Shown piece after piece: positions 45,945 to 54,962 of a stretch of 64,000 nucleotides of DNA; the first letter of the stretch is position 1, and every line of letters starts with the position of its first letter. The DNA is from Opitutaceae bacterium (lineage in GTDB: Bacteria > Verrucomicrobiota > Verrucomicrobiia > Opitutales > Opitutaceae), in NCBI GenBank assembly GCA_030648295.1, contig JAUSID010000148.1, positions 1 to 64,000 of the forward strand, in the 5' to 3' direction. The notes under the pieces were generated by a model. It was given only the letters and a program-made list of their open reading frames with translations. It did no database searches and was not told the DNA's origin. Both the position numbers and the translations under genes were made by a program.

Positions 45945-47023
45945 GGTTTCACCTCCGTGAATCCACCTTCGACCACCTCGAAAACCTGCCACGTGCCAAG
46001 TTCCGCGTCGGGCAGGTGGGTTCCCGTGGCGAGCACCTGCGACTCCGGATCGATGGACGACCAAAACCGGCGCCGCCGCAGCGGGTCCAATTCGCCAAGC
46101 ACGTCGTCGGCGAGCAGCACGGGGCGCACGCCGCTCCGCTCCTGAAACCATCTGGCCTGGGCGAGCCGCAACGCGAGCACGAGCGATCGCTGCTGGCCCT
46201 CGGAACCGTAATCCTTCGCCACGCTGTGTTTCACCGTCAGGTGAAAATCGTCGCGATGCGGACCGACCAGCGTACTTCGAAACTGGATATCGCGCGCGCG
46301 CCCTGATTCGAGCCGGGCCTGCAATGACTCGGCCGAGGGTTCCGAGAAATTCGGCTCGTAGACCAGCGCCGCGGGCTCGGCGTCCTCGGTGAGACCCGCA
46401 TAGGATTTCACCAGACACTCACCGAGCGTCCGCAATCCGGCGTCGCGCCGGGAGATGAGTTCGGCGCCCGCCGATGCCAGCGCCGGTTCAAAGGCGTCGA
46501 ACTCGGCGTCGGTGCCGCGTCCGGATTTCAACAATGCATTCCGCGCCATGAGCGCCCGGGTGTACGTTTGCAGCGCCTGCAGGTATGGCGGGTCCATCGC
46601 CGCCAGCGTGAGATCGAGCCAGCGGCGCCGCTGCGCCGGTGAACCGCGGACGAGTTGGATGTCCTGCGACGAGAACACGACGGTGGGAAACCGGCCGAGG
46701 TAATCGCCCAGCTTCGTCACCCGCTCCTGGTCGCATGTCACCTCCTTGCCGTCGTGTCGCAGGTTGATCATCACGTGCGTTTCATTGAACCGCTCGTGAT
46801 CGAGCGTGCAGGCGATGGCGGCGTTATGCTGGCCCTGGGAGATGAGCAGCTTGTTGTCCGTGGTGCGAAACGAGCGCAGCGCCGTCAGGTATCCCGCGGC
46901 CTCGAGCAGGTTCGTTTTGCCCTGGCCGTTCCGGCCGACGAAAAACTGCTGCCGGCCGGAGAATTCGAGCGCGGCAAAGCCCACGTTGCGAAAATGCCGG
47001 AGCGTGAGTTTGCGCAGGCGCAT
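45941..47023 (-). CDS. recF: DNA replication and repair protein RecF
   Basis: A 360-residue SMC-like ATPase of recombinational repair that loads RecA at gaps. Walker A is GRNGQGKTN (30-38), the signature-like region [19 protein letters not shown] and Walker [13 protein letters not shown] follow in order. [10 protein letters not shown] and LVGPHRDDF are family blocks. The ATG at 47023 gives the normal [14 protein letters not shown] start. It is not next to dnaA, dnaN or gyrB, unlike the common arrangement. Confidence 0.96.
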   Translation of the reverse strand: MRLRKLTLRHFRNVGFAALEFSGRQQFFVGRNGQGKTNLLEAAGYLTALRSFRTTDNKLLISQGQHNAAIACTLDHERFNETHVMINLRHDGKEVTCDQERVTKLGDYLGRFPTVVFSSQDIQLVRGSPAQRRRWLDLTLAAMDPPYLQALQTYTRALMARNALLKSGRGTDAEFDAFEPALASAGAELISRRDAGLRTLGECLVKSYAGLTEDAEPAALVYEPNFSEPSAESLQARLESGRARDIQFRSTLVGPHRDDFHLTVKHSVAKDYGSEGQQRSLVLALRLAQARWFQERSGVRPVLLADDVLGELDPLRRRRFWSSIDPESQVLATGTHLPDAELGTWQVFEVVEGGFTEVKP

Positions 47024-47562
47024 GGCTTGACCGCGGATTACGTGGGCAACTGTAAGCGGGCTAAAGAACAAATCGCGGCGCGACACGCGAATGCAGGCAA
47101 TGATCACCGCGAATGAACGCGAATGGACGCGAATCAAGACAAAGCCATTGGTCGTAACGAATCACACGATTTGTAGGGCTGGCGCTTGTCGCCAGGCCGC
47201 ACGATCGTTCGATTTTACATTGCGGCCTGCCGATAAACGGCAGCCCTACAACTGCGCGCGCAGCGCGCCACTTTTTTCGAGCGCAGTCTCGAAAAAAAGT
47301 TGTTCACTCTTTCTGAAAATGCACACAAGCCGCGAGCATGAGTTTAACCGCAAAGAACGCATGGCCCGCAGAGAAACTGCTTCTCCGCTCCTTTGCGTTC
47401 CTTGCGTTCTTTGCGGTAAAATCCATCTCCCTTCGGTTGCGGCCGCGGCGCCCTGTGTAATCCGTGGCTGCGCTTTAGTCTCTGGTCCTTGGTCTCTGGT
47501 CCCTGGATCCCCGGCCGATTTTCTACTCGCTCCCCGCCACCCGCTACTCGCTACTTTTGGCC
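47024..47562. repeat. 540-bp spacer with several unrelated inverted repeats
   Basis: No gene. From left to right: a single arm of the GCGAATGGACGC family (47099-47136); a near-perfect long inverted repeat at 47171-47251 with arms starting TTGTAGGGCTGGCG and ending CGGCAGCCCTACAA; a GAGCGCAGTCTCG hairpin near 47277; an inverted repeat ACCGCAAAGAACGCA / TGCGTTCTTTGCGGT spanning about 47349-47424; and CTCTGGTCC-type short tandem units at about 47477-47510. The gmhA start follows. Confidence 0.7.
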
Positions 47563-48135
47563 ATGACCTTTGACGCCTCGCTCGCCGAAACCGTCAGGAC
47601 CTTCCAGGCGCTGACCACGATTCGCGCGCAGATCGATCGTGCCGGCGACCTAATCCTCGCGACGCTTCGGCGCGGAGGAAAACTCCTGATCTGCGGCAAC
47701 GGCGGCAGCGCGGCGGAGGCGGCGCATTTTGCGACCGAGCTCGTCGGCCGTTACGCGAAGACCCGCCGCTCATTGCCGGCGATGGCGTTGTCCTCGGATG
47801 GCACGCTGCTCAGCTGCATCGGCAACGATTTCGGATACGACCAGGTTTTTGCCCGCCAGGTCTCGGGACTGGCGAAGGCCGGCGATCTGGTAATTGTCCT
47901 CACCTCGAGCGGCAACTCGGCCAACATCGTGGCCGCACTGCACGAGGCGAAAAAAGCCGGAATCGAGAGCATCGCTTTTCTCGGCCGCAGCGGTGGCAAG
48001 GCAAAGGGCATCGCCACCTGCGATCTCATCATGCCGGGCCAGAGCGGAGCCGCGGCTCAGGAAGCGCACCTGTTCCTGATTCACCATTTCTGCGAGCGGA
48101 TCGATGAGGAGGATTTTGCTGCTGCAAAATCCTAA
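47563..48135 (+). CDS. gmhA: D-sedoheptulose 7-phosphate isomerase (SIS domain)
   Basis: A 190-residue SIS-domain protein of the GmhA type, first step in heptose synthesis for lipopolysaccharide. Key blocks are LLICGNGGSAAEAAHFATEL, GRYAKTRRSLPAMALS, CIGNDFGYDQVFARQV, LTSSGNSANIVAAL and the C-terminal AAAQEAHLFLIHHFCERI with conserved Glu and His. The ATG at 47563 is preferred to the TTG at 47557. The last codons (DFAAAKS) lie in a palindrome whose right arm reaches the TAA stop. Confidence 0.93.
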   Translation: MTFDASLAETVRTFQALTTIRAQIDRAGDLILATLRRGGKLLICGNGGSAAEAAHFATELVGRYAKTRRSLPAMALSSDGTLLSCIGNDFGYDQVFARQVSGLAKAGDLVIVLTSSGNSANIVAALHEAKKAGIESIAFLGRSGGKAKGIATCDLIMPGQSGAAAQEAHLFLIHHFCERIDEEDFAAAKS

Positions 48136-48157
48136 TGATTTTTGCTCCGCAAAAATC
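48110..48157. repeat. Two palindromes at the gmhA stop
   Basis: First: AGGATTTTGC / GCAAAATCCT around TGCT (48110-48133), overlapping the last codons and the TAA of gmhA. Second, four bases on: GATTTTTGC / GCAAAAATC around TCC (48137-48157). Both have perfect arms. Confidence 0.7.
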
Positions 48158-48259
48158 CCGGACCTTCGGCCACTGACAACCGGGTGTGCCGCTCAAAGGA
48201 GAGGGTTCAAGGCAAGGCGAATTTCCCGAATTACGCATTGCTAATCGCGTATTTCTCCT

Positions 48260-48283
48260 AGGTTTTTGCAGCAGCAAAAACCT
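48260..48283. repeat. Palindrome upstream of the cyclophilin gene
   Basis: Perfect 10-bp arms AGGTTTTTGC / GCAAAAACCT around AGCA, followed by CTGCC as in the palindrome before hemH. It ends twelve bases before the ATG. Confidence 0.65.
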
Positions 48284-48295
48284 GCCACAAATCTT

Positions 48296-48820
48296 ATGAG
48301 CACTCCCTCGACCGCGAACGAACAGGCCGTAATCTCCACGAGCTACGGTGACATGACGATTTCCTTCTGGCCCGATGTCGCCCCGCAGACGGTCGAGAAT
48401 TTCAAGAAACTCACCCGGGAGGGATTCTATGACGGCACCGCGTTTCACCGGATCATGAAGGGATTCATGATTCAGGGCGGCTGCCCGAACACGAAGGCGG
48501 GCGCGGGCAGCATTCCCGGCACCGGCGACCCGGGCTACAAGGTCAAAGCTGAGTTCAACGCGAAGCCGCACGTCCGCGGCGTGATTTCGATGGCGCGATC
48601 CCAGCATCCCGACAGCGCGGGCTGCCAGTTTTTCATCGTGCACGGCGATGCGCGTTTCCTCGACCGGCAATACACCGCGTTTGGCGAACTCGTGGAAGGC
48701 GATGACGTGCTCGAGAAAATCGCGAACGTGCCGACAAAGTCCGGCGGCGGTGGCGAAAAAAGCACGCCGATCGATCGCGTTGAAGTGCAGAGCGTGAAGA
48801 TCATTGCTGCCGCGGCCTGA
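48296..48820 (+). CDS. Peptidylprolyl isomerase, cyclophilin type
   Basis: A 174-residue cyclophilin catalysing cis-trans isomerisation of proline bonds. Active-site blocks are GFYDGTAFHRIMKGFMIQGG, GVISMARS, AGCQFFI and ARFLDRQYTAFGELVEG. No signal peptide is present, so it is cytoplasmic. The ATG at 48296 gives a short polar leader. It appears monocistronic. Confidence 0.95.
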   Translation: MSTPSTANEQAVISTSYGDMTISFWPDVAPQTVENFKKLTREGFYDGTAFHRIMKGFMIQGGCPNTKAGAGSIPGTGDPGYKVKAEFNAKPHVRGVISMARSQHPDSAGCQFFIVHGDARFLDRQYTAFGELVEGDDVLEKIANVPTKSGGGGEKSTPIDRVEVQSVKIIAAAA

Positions 48821-49079
48821 TTGTAGTCCCGGTCCAGGATCGAAACGCCGGCGGCCGGATCCAAGCTCCACGATTTAAGCCCCAAGCTCCAACATCCAAG
48901 CTCCAGAGAAGATCCAAGTCCCAAACACCAAAACGCCTCGCAGTGAGGATTGGAGACTGGAGGTTGATGTTTGGTGTTTCTCTGGAGCTTGGTGCTTGGA
49001 TCTTGGAACTTCGCCGCCGGCGATTGTAGCTTCGCCGAACGCCATCGAACGTGCGGCGGAGCGCAGACCTGCGCGGCGT
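48821..49079. repeat. Inverted short-repeat spacer (CAAGCTCC type)
   Basis: No gene. On the left (48858-48925) are repeats of CCAAGCTCC, CCAAGTCCC and ATCCAAG. On the right (48970-49006) are GGTGTTT, GGAGCTTGG, GCTTGGATCTTGG, the reverse complement of the left class. The two sides form an imperfect inverted repeat of about 150 bp between the convergent ppi and dgt genes. Confidence 0.7.
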
Positions 49080-50348
49080 TCAGCTCAAATCCCGCAGGCT
49101 GCCGAATTCCGGGTCAAAGAGCCGGCGGTACGTCCGGACGATCATGCCGTCGGTCAGCCCGGACAGCCAGTCGCAGATTTGGCGCGCCTTGCACGCATCC
49201 GTCTTCTCCGCCTCGATCAGCCGGCCGACGCGCGGGGGCAGGATGTTGATCACCCGCTTGCCCTTCTCGACGTAGTTGCTCCAGCACGAATCCCATAAGG
49301 CACAGAGCACCTTGCGCGCCTTGTGTTCCATTTGCTGGAGTTGCGGGCTCTCGAAAATGATGTCGTTCGCCATTTTCTTGTAGAACATCGCTTCCCGCTC
49401 GGCCGGCGCGCCAATCACGAGCTCGAATCGGTACCGGTTCGTGTGCGCCGACATGAAGTTCTTCCGTTCCCGCAACCGGCACGCGGTGATGAACGCCCCA
49501 ATCCTCTGGGCGAACGCGTTCTCCAGCCGGTCACCGCGAATCGCCGCGAACAATTGGTCGAGCCACCGTTGCTGTTCGGCATCCACGCCCACTTCGGCCG
49601 CCCACGCTTCGACGCGTTCGATGTTTAGGAAGCCCGCCCGGACGCCATCGACGATGTCGTTGAGTGAGTACGCCGCGTCGTCCGCCCAATCCATGATCTG
49701 GCATTCGATGCTCTTGAACGCGTTGAGCTTTTCGCCCTCGTGCAGCTCCGCCGGAATGGCCACGCCCCCGAAAACGAAATCGCGGTGCCGCTCCTGCGGG
49801 TCGTAGAGAAAGTGATTTGTCGGCGGCGACGGAAACTCACGAAACAGTTTCTTGTACTTCAACACGCCGTCGAGCAGCGCACGTGTCGGCGCCATGCCGC
49901 GGACGCCGGCCTCGTTCTGGTAAATCGTCTCGGTGAGAAGGTGCAGCGTCTGGGCGTTTCCCTCGAACCCGCCCCATTTCACCATCAGCTCCTGCAAGGT
50001 GCGTTCCCCGGAGTGACCGAACGGCGGATGACCGAGATCGTGGGCGAGACACACGCCTTCCACGAGATCCCCGTCGATGAAAAAATCGTCGCGCAACGGC
50101 GCACCGCGCGAGCGCAGCAGCGTGCAAATCGACCGCCCGATTTGTGCCACTTCCATCGAATGCGTCAGCCGCGTGCGATAAAAGTCGTATTCACCCGAAA
50201 GGAAAACCTGCGTCTTCGACTGAAGCTTGCGAAACGCATGCGCGTGGATGATCCGGTCACGATCAACCTGGAAAGCCGTGCGGTAATCGTGCTTGCGGCT
50301 GCCGCCACTGGCCTCGTTGTCGAATGCGTTGTAGAACCGGTTGGTCAA
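49080..50348 (-). CDS. dgt: Deoxyguanosinetriphosphate triphosphohydrolase (dNTPase)
   Basis: An HD-domain phosphohydrolase of about 422 residues that removes triphosphate from dNTPs. The metal-binding histidines and aspartate are in RLTHSMEVAQIGRSI and AHDLGHPPFGHSGE (about 105-118), with DWADDAAYSLNDIVDG supplying the later Asp. The start is unclear: no ATG precedes the conserved NRFYNAFDNEASG, and a TTG at 50348 is the nearest in-frame start. Upstream sequence is hexamer repeat (TTTCAC) that reads as Thr/Phe and is probably not translated. Confidence 0.92.
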   Translation of the reverse strand: MTNRFYNAFDNEASGGSRKHDYRTAFQVDRDRIIHAHAFRKLQSKTQVFLSGEYDFYRTRLTHSMEVAQIGRSICTLLRSRGAPLRDDFFIDGDLVEGVCLAHDLGHPPFGHSGERTLQELMVKWGGFEGNAQTLHLLTETIYQNEAGVRGMAPTRALLDGVLKYKKLFREFPSPPTNHFLYDPQERHRDFVFGGVAIPAELHEGEKLNAFKSIECQIMDWADDAAYSLNDIVDGVRAGFLNIERVEAWAAEVGVDAEQQRWLDQLFAAIRGDRLENAFAQRIGAFITACRLRERKNFMSAHTNRYRFELVIGAPAEREAMFYKKMANDIIFESPQLQQMEHKARKVLCALWDSCWSNYVEKGKRVINILPPRVGRLIEAEKTDACKARQICDWLSGLTDGMIVRTYRRLFDPEFGSLRDLS

Positions 50349-50598
50349 AAGAGTGAAGGTGAAAGTGAGAGTGAAAGGGAGCCCGAACGGAACGCGAAAA
50401 AGTGAGCCCGGTGCGAAAGCGGGATTGAAACGTCGAGCCAAAGGTGAAAGGTGGGCTGCGTGCCCCGGGTGGCTTGTCGGGGCCGCCTGGACGCCGCTTT
50501 CGACCCTCGCTTATTCCTCCCCGCTCCTTCCCCCTCACCCTCACCCTCACCCTCACTTTCACTTTCACTTTCACTCCTCACTCTCACTTTCACTTACC
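50349..50598. repeat. Inverted hexamer arrays between dgt and ogt
   Basis: The left side (50349-50376) is GAGTGAAGGTGAAAGTGAGAG-like. The right side (50532-50594) is CCTCAC x4, TTTCAC x3 and then variants. The right units are reverse complements of the left. The same hexamer class (GTGAAA/TTTCAC) lies upstream of ruvC at 44995. Both dgt (leftward) and ogt (rightward) start from this region. Confidence 0.82.
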
Positions 50599-50603
50599 AC
50601 CCC

Positions 50604-51098
50604 GTGCCCCATTCCACGTTTTCCACTCCGCTCGGCACCTGCGCGATTGCCTGGAACGACTCTGGACTCACGCGTTTTCTCCTGCCGGAACCCGAGCGGC
50701 ATTCCGGCGGCGACACGGAAACAGATCCGCCGCCGTGGGTGCAGGAAATCATCGCTCGCGTGCGTCGCCACCTGGCGGGCGAACCGCAGGATTTTGCGGA
50801 CGTGCCATTCGATTTCAGCCGCGTCCCCGAATTCGACCGCGCGGTGCTGCGCGCGACGCTCGCCATCAAGGCGGGAAAAACAGCCAGCTATGGCGACATC
50901 GCTCTCTCGAGTGGCCAGCCGCTCGGCGCGAGCCGCGCCGTCGGTTCAGCTTTGGGCGCGAATCCGTGGCCGCTGCTGATTCCCTGTCACCGCGTCGTTG
51001 CCGCCAGCGGAAAAATGACGGGATTCTCCGGCCCCGGCGGCGTGAGTACCAAGGTCAAGCTGCTCGCGCTCGAAGGGGCGCAGCTGCTGTCCGAATAG
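50604..51098 (+). CDS. ogt: Methylated-DNA--protein-cysteine methyltransferase
   Basis: A 164-residue suicide enzyme repairing O6-alkylguanine. Acceptor Cys128 lies in PLLIPCHRVVAASG; ASYGDIA, GASRAVGSALGANP and GFSGPGG complete the DNA-binding and active-site parts. The GTG at 50604 just after the hexamer array is preferred because upstream sequence encodes only Ser/Pro/Leu repeats. The N-terminal ribonuclease-like domain is present but short. Confidence 0.93.
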   Translation: MPHSTFSTPLGTCAIAWNDSGLTRFLLPEPERHSGGDTETDPPPWVQEIIARVRRHLAGEPQDFADVPFDFSRVPEFDRAVLRATLAIKAGKTASYGDIALSSGQPLGASRAVGSALGANPWPLLIPCHRVVAASGKMTGFSGPGGVSTKVKLLALEGAQLLSE

Positions 51099-51110
51099 GT
51101 CGCGACGGTG

Positions 51111-51467
51111 TCAAGGCTGCCGATCGCCGGTGGCGAAAGGTGGAATCGATTCGGGAAACGTTTCGCGGATGAGCCTGGTCACGCGGCCCACTGAAACCCG
51201 CATTCGTAGCTGCTCGCGCCAGAAACCGCGATTTCGCGGATGCGAATAAAACCCATGCAGTTCGTCCTTCAGCCCGCGCGAACTCGTCAGTTGTCCAACA
51301 CCTCGAATCAATTCGTAATCCGGACTGAAATAATCGGAGTCCAGCACTTTGATCAGCGGCGCGAATAACCGCGCCCGTCGGTGTAGCGCGCACGAAAACA
51401 TCGTCTGAACATAGCGATCCGCGGAGACACCGCGCTGCTGGCAAAACAGCTCTGCGAACGTTGGCAT
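51111..51467 (-). CDS. Conserved hypothetical protein, probably verrucomicrobial
   Basis: A 118-residue soluble protein starting [20 protein letters not shown]. It is rich in aromatic and basic residues ([39 protein letters not shown]) and has no membrane segment or known catalytic motif. The composition is that of a real folded protein, and I recall similar small proteins in Verrucomicrobiota without a known function. It is convergent with ogt, with only 12 bases between stops. Confidence 0.75.
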   Translation of the reverse strand: MPTFAELFCQQRGVSADRYVQTMFSCALHRRARLFAPLIKVLDSDYFSPDYELIRGVGQLTSSRGLKDELHGFYSHPRNRGFWREQLRMRVSVGRVTRLIRETFPESIPPFATGDRQP

Positions 51468-51622
51468 GGATCCGGGGAGCAGAGCATAGACAATGCCGCG
51501 GCGACATACACGCCGAATTCGCGGCCGATCGCGGGGTCGGCTTAGGCAGCCGATCCGGGCGAATGGAAGCACTGGCGGATGGATTTGTTTCGCGCCGCAA
51601 CCTGACTAGGCTGACCGCACTC

Positions 51623-52663
51623 ATGGCTTCGAAAACGATGCGTGCCATTGCCAAGGTTCGTCCGGGACCGGGACTCGAATTGGTCGAGGTCCCGGTCCCG
51701 ACACCCGATATCAACGATGTTTTGATCAAGGTTCGGAAGACCTCGATCTGCGGCACCGACGTGCACATCTACAATTGGGACGCATGGGCCCAAAAAACCA
51801 TCCGGCCGCCGATGGTGATCGGGCATGAATTCGTCGGCGTGATCGAACAGGTCGGCTCGAACGTCCAGGGCTTCAAGCCGGGCGACCTCGTCGATGGCGA
51901 AGGACACATCGTCTGCGGCCACTGCCGCAACTGTCTCGCGGGCCGGCGTCACCTTTGCAAAAACACCCAGGGCGTGGGCGTGAACCGCGACGGCGCGTTT
52001 GCAGAATACCTCTGCATCCCTGCGAGCAATGCGGTGCTCGTCGATCCCTCGATCCCGCTCGACGTGCTCACCTGTTTCGATCCGCTGGGCAACGCCGTCC
52101 ACACCGCACTGCAATATGACCTCGTGGGGGAAGACGTGCTGATCACCGGCGCCGGACCGATCGGGTGCATGGCCGCGGCCATCGCGAAAAAAGCCGGCGC
52201 CCGCAATGTGGTCGTGACGGACGTGAATCCCGATCGCCTCGCGCTCGCGCAGCGGCTAGGTGCCACGCGGGTGGTCGACGTGTCGAAGGAAAAACTGCCC
52301 GAGGTGCAGCGCGAACTCGGCATGAAGGAGGGCTTCGATGTCGGATTGGAGATGTCCGGCAATCCCCGCGCGCTGGCGGACATGATCGACAACATGTTTC
52401 ACGGCGGTCGCATCGCACTCCTCGGGATCATGCCGGACAAGGCGGCGATCGATTGGAACAAGGTTGTCTTCAACATGCTCACGATCCGCGGCATTTACGG
52501 CCGCGAGATGTATGAAACCTGGTACAAGATGACCGCGCTAATCCAGAGCGGTCTCGACATCTCGCCGGTCATCACCCACCGGATGCGCTACACCGAATTC
52601 CAGCGCGGCTTCGAACTGATGCGTTCCGGCAAGAGCGGGAAAATCGTCCTGAGCTGGGATTGA
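51623..52663 (+). CDS. tdh: L-threonine 3-dehydrogenase
   Basis: A 346-residue zinc-dependent medium-chain dehydrogenase oxidising threonine to 2-amino-3-ketobutyrate with NAD. The catalytic zinc site has Cys43 ([17 protein letters not shown]) and GHEFVG. The structural zinc has [15 protein letters not shown]. The Rossmann motif is [11 protein letters not shown]. The ATG at 51623 gives [11 protein letters not shown]; the upstream frame is not family-like. Together with kbl, 290 bases downstream, it forms the pathway from threonine to glycine and acetyl-CoA. Confidence 0.96.
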   Translation: MASKTMRAIAKVRPGPGLELVEVPVPTPDINDVLIKVRKTSICGTDVHIYNWDAWAQKTIRPPMVIGHEFVGVIEQVGSNVQGFKPGDLVDGEGHIVCGHCRNCLAGRRHLCKNTQGVGVNRDGAFAEYLCIPASNAVLVDPSIPLDVLTCFDPLGNAVHTALQYDLVGEDVLITGAGPIGCMAAAIAKKAGARNVVVTDVNPDRLALAQRLGATRVVDVSKEKLPEVQRELGMKEGFDVGLEMSGNPRALADMIDNMFHGGRIALLGIMPDKAAIDWNKVVFNMLTIRGIYGREMYETWYKMTALIQSGLDISPVITHRMRYTEFQRGFELMRSGKSGKIVLSWD

Positions 52664-52731
52664 GCTGGAACGAAACCCCGAAGAATTGGACGCTTCCCGC
52701 CATGCCGACAGGGCCGTAACCATGCGGAGGA

Positions 52732-52864
52732 ACAACCGCGAATGGACGCAAATGGACGCAAATTTCAGAGGCAGCAAGACCGCGGCTGATGATGCAGTGA
52801 GACGCCCTGACCTCCTTGGCTATGGTTGCTTTTATTCGAGTCCATTCGCGTCCATTCGCGGTTA
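52732..52864. repeat. GCGAATGGACGC-type inverted repeat between tdh and kbl
   Basis: The left arm ACAACCGCGAATGGACGCAA plus ATGGACGCAAAT (52732-52764) is mirrored by TCCATTCGCGTCCATTCGCG and GTT (52840-52864). This is an inverted repeat of about 130 bp in the spacer separating the two genes of one pathway. It belongs to the family at 20871-21018. Confidence 0.75.
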
Positions 52865-52956
52865 AGACCTGGTACGGCTTAGCGGTCCGTGTAGATCCGT
52901 GTTATCCGTGGTCGATTGGCTAGACCTCGAATTCTCCCCGCATCCCAAGAAGCATC

Positions 52957-54180
52957 ATGACCTCCGATTTTCGCCGACACCTCGAGAAGACGCTCAATGA
53001 AATCGATGCGGCCGGGCTCTATAAACGCGAGCGGGTGATCGCGTCGCCGCAGGGCGCGAGCGTGACGGTATCGAACCATGGCTCGGCCACACCGCCGGCC
53101 GCCGGCACCCATGTCGAACGCAAGGTCCTAAATTTCTGCGCCAACAATTATCTCGGGCTGGCGGATCATCCCGAGATTATCCGCGCGGCCCACGAGGCGC
53201 TCGACCGCTGGGGCTACGGACTCTCGTCCGTGCGCTTCATCTGCGGCACGCAGGAAATCCACCAGCAACTGGAGCAGCGGCTGAGCGAATTCCTCGGTAC
53301 CGAAGACACGATTCTGTATTCGTCGTGTTTCGACGCGAATGGCGGGTTGTTTGAAACGCTGCTCACAGCTGAGGACGCGGTCATCAGCGACGAATTGAAC
53401 CATGCCTCGATCATCGACGGCATCCGGCTGTGCAAGGCCCAGCGGTTTCGATACCGCAATTGCGACATGAACGACCTCGACGCGAAGCTGCACGAAGCCG
53501 GCGCCAAGTCGCGGTTCAAGCTCATCGTCACGGACGGCGTTTTCTCGATGGACGGGTTCATCGCGCCATTGCGCGAAATCTGTGATTTAGCGGACAAGCA
53601 CAGCGCGCTCGTGATGATTGATGACAGCCACGCGGTGGGTTTCATGGGCAAGACCGGCCGGGGCACGCATGAGCACTACGGCGTCATGGAGCGCGTCGAC
53701 ATCATCAGTGGCACGCTCGGCAAGGCGCTCGGCGGCGCCACCGGCGGATACATCGCCGCGCGGCAGCCCATCGTTGATCTGCTACGACAGCGCTCGCGCC
53801 CGTACCTTTTTTCCAACACGGTCGCACCGATGGTCGTGGCGGCGTCCATCGCGGCGCTCGATCTGATCACGCGCTCGACGGAACTGCGCGATCGGCTCGA
53901 GGCGAACACCCGGTACTTTCGCTCGGGGCTCGAAGCCGCGGGCCTGACGCTGAGGCCCGGATCGCATCCAATCGTGCCGGTGATGCTCGGCGACGCCGCG
54001 CTTTCGCAACAGTTCGCGGCGCGGATGCTGGAAAAAGGCGTTTACGTAATCGGCTTTTTCTATCCCGTGGTGCCACAGGGCGCGGCGCGAATCCGGACCC
54101 AGGTGAGCGCCGCCCACAGCCGCGAGGACCTGGACGCCGCACTCAAGGCGTTTCGCGAAGTGAAGGTGGAGTTGCTGTAG
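52957..54180 (+). CDS. kbl: Glycine C-acetyltransferase (2-amino-3-ketobutyrate CoA ligase)
   Basis: A 407-residue PLP-dependent enzyme of the alpha-oxoamine synthase family, splitting 2-amino-3-ketobutyrate with CoA into glycine and acetyl-CoA. The PLP lysine is K256 in [44 protein letters not shown] and [16 protein letters not shown] are typical. An insertion of about 15 residues ([15 protein letters not shown]) precedes the NYLGL motif. The ATG at 52957 starts [16 protein letters not shown]. Confidence 0.96.
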   Translation: MTSDFRRHLEKTLNEIDAAGLYKRERVIASPQGASVTVSNHGSATPPAAGTHVERKVLNFCANNYLGLADHPEIIRAAHEALDRWGYGLSSVRFICGTQEIHQQLEQRLSEFLGTEDTILYSSCFDANGGLFETLLTAEDAVISDELNHASIIDGIRLCKAQRFRYRNCDMNDLDAKLHEAGAKSRFKLIVTDGVFSMDGFIAPLREICDLADKHSALVMIDDSHAVGFMGKTGRGTHEHYGVMERVDIISGTLGKALGGATGGYIAARQPIVDLLRQRSRPYLFSNTVAPMVVAASIAALDLITRSTELRDRLEANTRYFRSGLEAAGLTLRPGSHPIVPVMLGDAALSQQFAARMLEKGVYVIGFFYPVVPQGAARIRTQVSAAHSREDLDAALKAFREVKVELL

Positions 54181-54195
54181 GCGGCGCCGCGGCGG

Positions 54196-54445
54196 CGCAG
54201 GTTTCGCGTTTCGGGTTTCGCGTTCTGAGTTCTGAGTTCCGGTCGACACTGACGTCTGGCCTCTGGCTTCTGGCCTCTACGTCTCCGACGATGTCCGACC
54301 TCTGACATCTGGCGTCTGCCGTCTGCCGTCTGGCCTCTGGCTTCCGGCTTCTGGCATCTGGCTTCTGGCATCTGGCCTTCCGCCCCTCTGCCCCTCCGCG
54401 CCTTCCGCGCCTCTGCCCCTCCGCGCCTCCGCTCCTCCGCCCCCT
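54196..54445. repeat. Heptamer tandem repeats between kbl and cdd
   Basis: Starts with TTTCGCG, TTTCGGG, TTTCGCG, TTCTGAG x2 (54203-54240). Continues with degenerate TCTGGCY/TCTGCCG heptamers (54250-54380) and CCCCTCCGCGCC-type units up to about 54445. No gene is present. It is a 250-bp pyrimidine-rich strand asymmetry just upstream of cdd. Confidence 0.8.
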
Positions 54446-54500
54446 CGCCCCTCGGCAGTACTCGACGCCACACCAGTTCCTCGGGCATAACGCAGATGCC

Positions 54501-54962
54501 ATGTCGTCCGCTCGTGCCTCCACCCTTCGTCCGTCCACGCTGCGCCGGCTCGAAAAGGCTGCGCGGGCCGCTGCCCGCACCTCGTATTCCCCGTACTCGA
54601 AATTCCGGGTCGGTGCCGCGGTGCTCACCGGCTCGGGGAAAATCTATGGCGGCGCCAATGTGGAAAACGCGTCCTACGGACTCTGCAACTGCGCGGAACG
54701 AACAGCGATCTTCAGTGCCGCGGCGGCCGGCGAACGAAACCTGAAGGCCGTCGTGGTCTACACACCCACGCCCGCGCCGACGATGCCGTGCGGCGCATGC
54801 CGGCAGGTCATCCACGAATTCGGCTCCGATGCCACGGTGATCGCGATCTGCGATTCGGCGCAGCGTGTCGAACGAACGCTCCCCGAGTTGCTTCCCGACG
54901 CGTTCGGGCCGCGTGATCTGCTCCAGGCATCGTCACAATCTCCGCGCCGAAACCGTCGCTAA
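54501..54962 (+). CDS. cdd: Cytidine deaminase
   Basis: A 153-residue zinc-dependent enzyme of pyrimidine salvage converting cytidine to uridine. Substrate-binding NVENASYG, zinc ligand Cys64 and catalytic Glu66 in NCAERTA, and zinc ligands Cys97/Cys100 in PCGACRQV are all present. The length is slightly above the usual 130 because of N- and C-terminal tails. The ATG at 54501 is the first in frame after the repeat region. Confidence 0.95.
   Translation: MSSARASTLRPSTLRRLEKAARAAARTSYSPYSKFRVGAAVLTGSGKIYGGANVENASYGLCNCAERTAIFSAAAAGERNLKAVVVYTPTPAPTMPCGACRQVIHEFGSDATVIAICDSAQRVERTLPELLPDAFGPRDLLQASSQSPRRNRR

Noticed and set aside
50451-50603. N-terminal extension of Ogt encoded by repeats (Ser-Pro/Ser-Leu runs)
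   Set aside because: It is translation of the hexamer array; the protein family begins after the GTG at 50604.
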